From IMG/VR virus record IMGVR_UViG_3300025128_000440, positions 1-20,593 of that record: DNA of 20,593 nucleotides; one strand, given 5' to 3'. Positions 20,305 through 20,593 of the stretch are shown one piece after another; positions within the stretch are counted from its first letter, which is position 1; each line of letters begins with the position of its first letter. Position numbers and translations under genes: made by a program. This stretch comes from a virus. The notes under the pieces are model-generated. The model worked only from the letters and a program-made list of their open reading frames with translations. It made no database searches and was not told where the DNA came from.

Positions 20305-20593
20305 TCATGACGAAAGTATTGCAGCCTGGATTGATGGTAAGGTTAAATATTTAAAACATGAAAGAGACTCAAATATAAAACATAATCAAGCCCCTGAAAA
20401 ATGGTATTATGAAACTCTTCTTCGATGGGGAATAAATTTAAAAGATATAAAACGTCTGTATTATACAGATAGTGGAAGAATGGGAACGCGTTTTCCCTTA
20501 AATGGCAAATTAAGCCAAACCACCTATGCTCCTACGCCTTATTCTCCTGATAATTTTATCGAAATTTGTGTTGATCATCATTTAGCTCACGCC
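20276..20593 (+). CDS. Carbamoyltransferase (NodU/TobZ family), N-terminal part, cut by window end
   Basis: From ATG 20276 the frame stays open to the window edge (106 residues visible; family members are usually about 550-600). The N-terminus MILVGIGKANHDESIAAWID is the opening strand and loop of the ASKHA/Kae1-like fold, with HDESIAA typical of the family. After a helical KHERDSNIKH stretch and DIKRLYYTDSG comes EICVDHHLAHA, whose histidines correspond to the metal/ATP-binding HxxxH-type motif of TsaD and carbamoyltransferases. The enzyme would transfer a carbamoyl group from carbamoyl phosphate, via carbamoyl-AMP, to a hydroxyl or amino group of an unknown acceptor. In phages this could modify a sugar, surface structure or nucleotide. 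The family is well supported. Confidence 0.88.
   Translation, partial: MILVGIGKANHDESIAAWIDGKVKYLKHERDSNIKHNQAPEKWYYETLLRWGINLKDIKRLYYTDSGRMGTRFPLNGKLSQTTYAPTPYSPDNFIEICVDHHLAHA

Overview
This window looks like about 20.6 kb of a tailed double-stranded DNA phage genome from the sea. The DNA is AT-rich, genes are packed almost end to end, and many starts overlap the previous stop as ATGA or TAATG. The gene content resembles uncultured marine phages and pelagiphage-like podoviruses of low-GC alphaproteobacteria such as SAR11. The host is an inference from base composition and protein resemblance; nothing in the window names it. I see no integrase, tRNA, insertion sequence or CRISPR array.

Layout. 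(1) Positions 1-8003, + strand: the end of a glycosyltransferase, then virion proteins. These are a 449-aa protein with repeated GGR motifs, a 270-aa Ala/Gln-rich protein, a 344-aa protein, a 1384-aa protein that may be an internal or ejection protein, and a 70-aa membrane protein. (2) 8004-8167: a convergent intergenic stretch with several inverted repeats. (3) 8168-9601, - strand: a SNF2-type helicase, the only reverse-strand gene, with its own promoter. (4) 9656-17486, + strand: the replication module. A near-consensus sigma70 promoter precedes a conserved phage protein, a possible ssDNA-binding protein, an archaeo-eukaryotic-type primase, a UvrD-like helicase, a DUF3310 protein, a small zinc-ribbon protein, a family A DNA polymerase and a methyltransferase. 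(5) 17488-20593: a run of very small genes, many encoding membrane proteins or lipoproteins, plus a NifU-type Fe-S scaffold domain and the start of a NodU-type carbamoyltransferase.

How the genes may work together: the primase, SF1 helicase, polymerase with proofreading domain, SSB-like protein and DUF3310 protein form a compact replication set. No DnaB-like replicative helicase, RNA polymerase or endolysin is visible here. The glycosyltransferase, the Methyltransf_24-like enzyme and the carbamoyltransferase could modify sugars, surfaces or nucleotides. NifU suggests support of host Fe-S cluster assembly.

The least ordinary region is 17.5-20.3 kb. It holds two successive pairs of a one-TM coiled-coil protein followed by a small lipoprotein, with related membrane partners. 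The first pair overlaps through a purine tract that is polybasic in both frames. The region also has a nine-cysteine mini-protein and a membrane-protein gene that appears split by a frameshift. Five small genes (14810-14980, 17514-17615, 18568-18801, 19055-19216, 20155-20304) are easy to miss and were read directly from the sequence.
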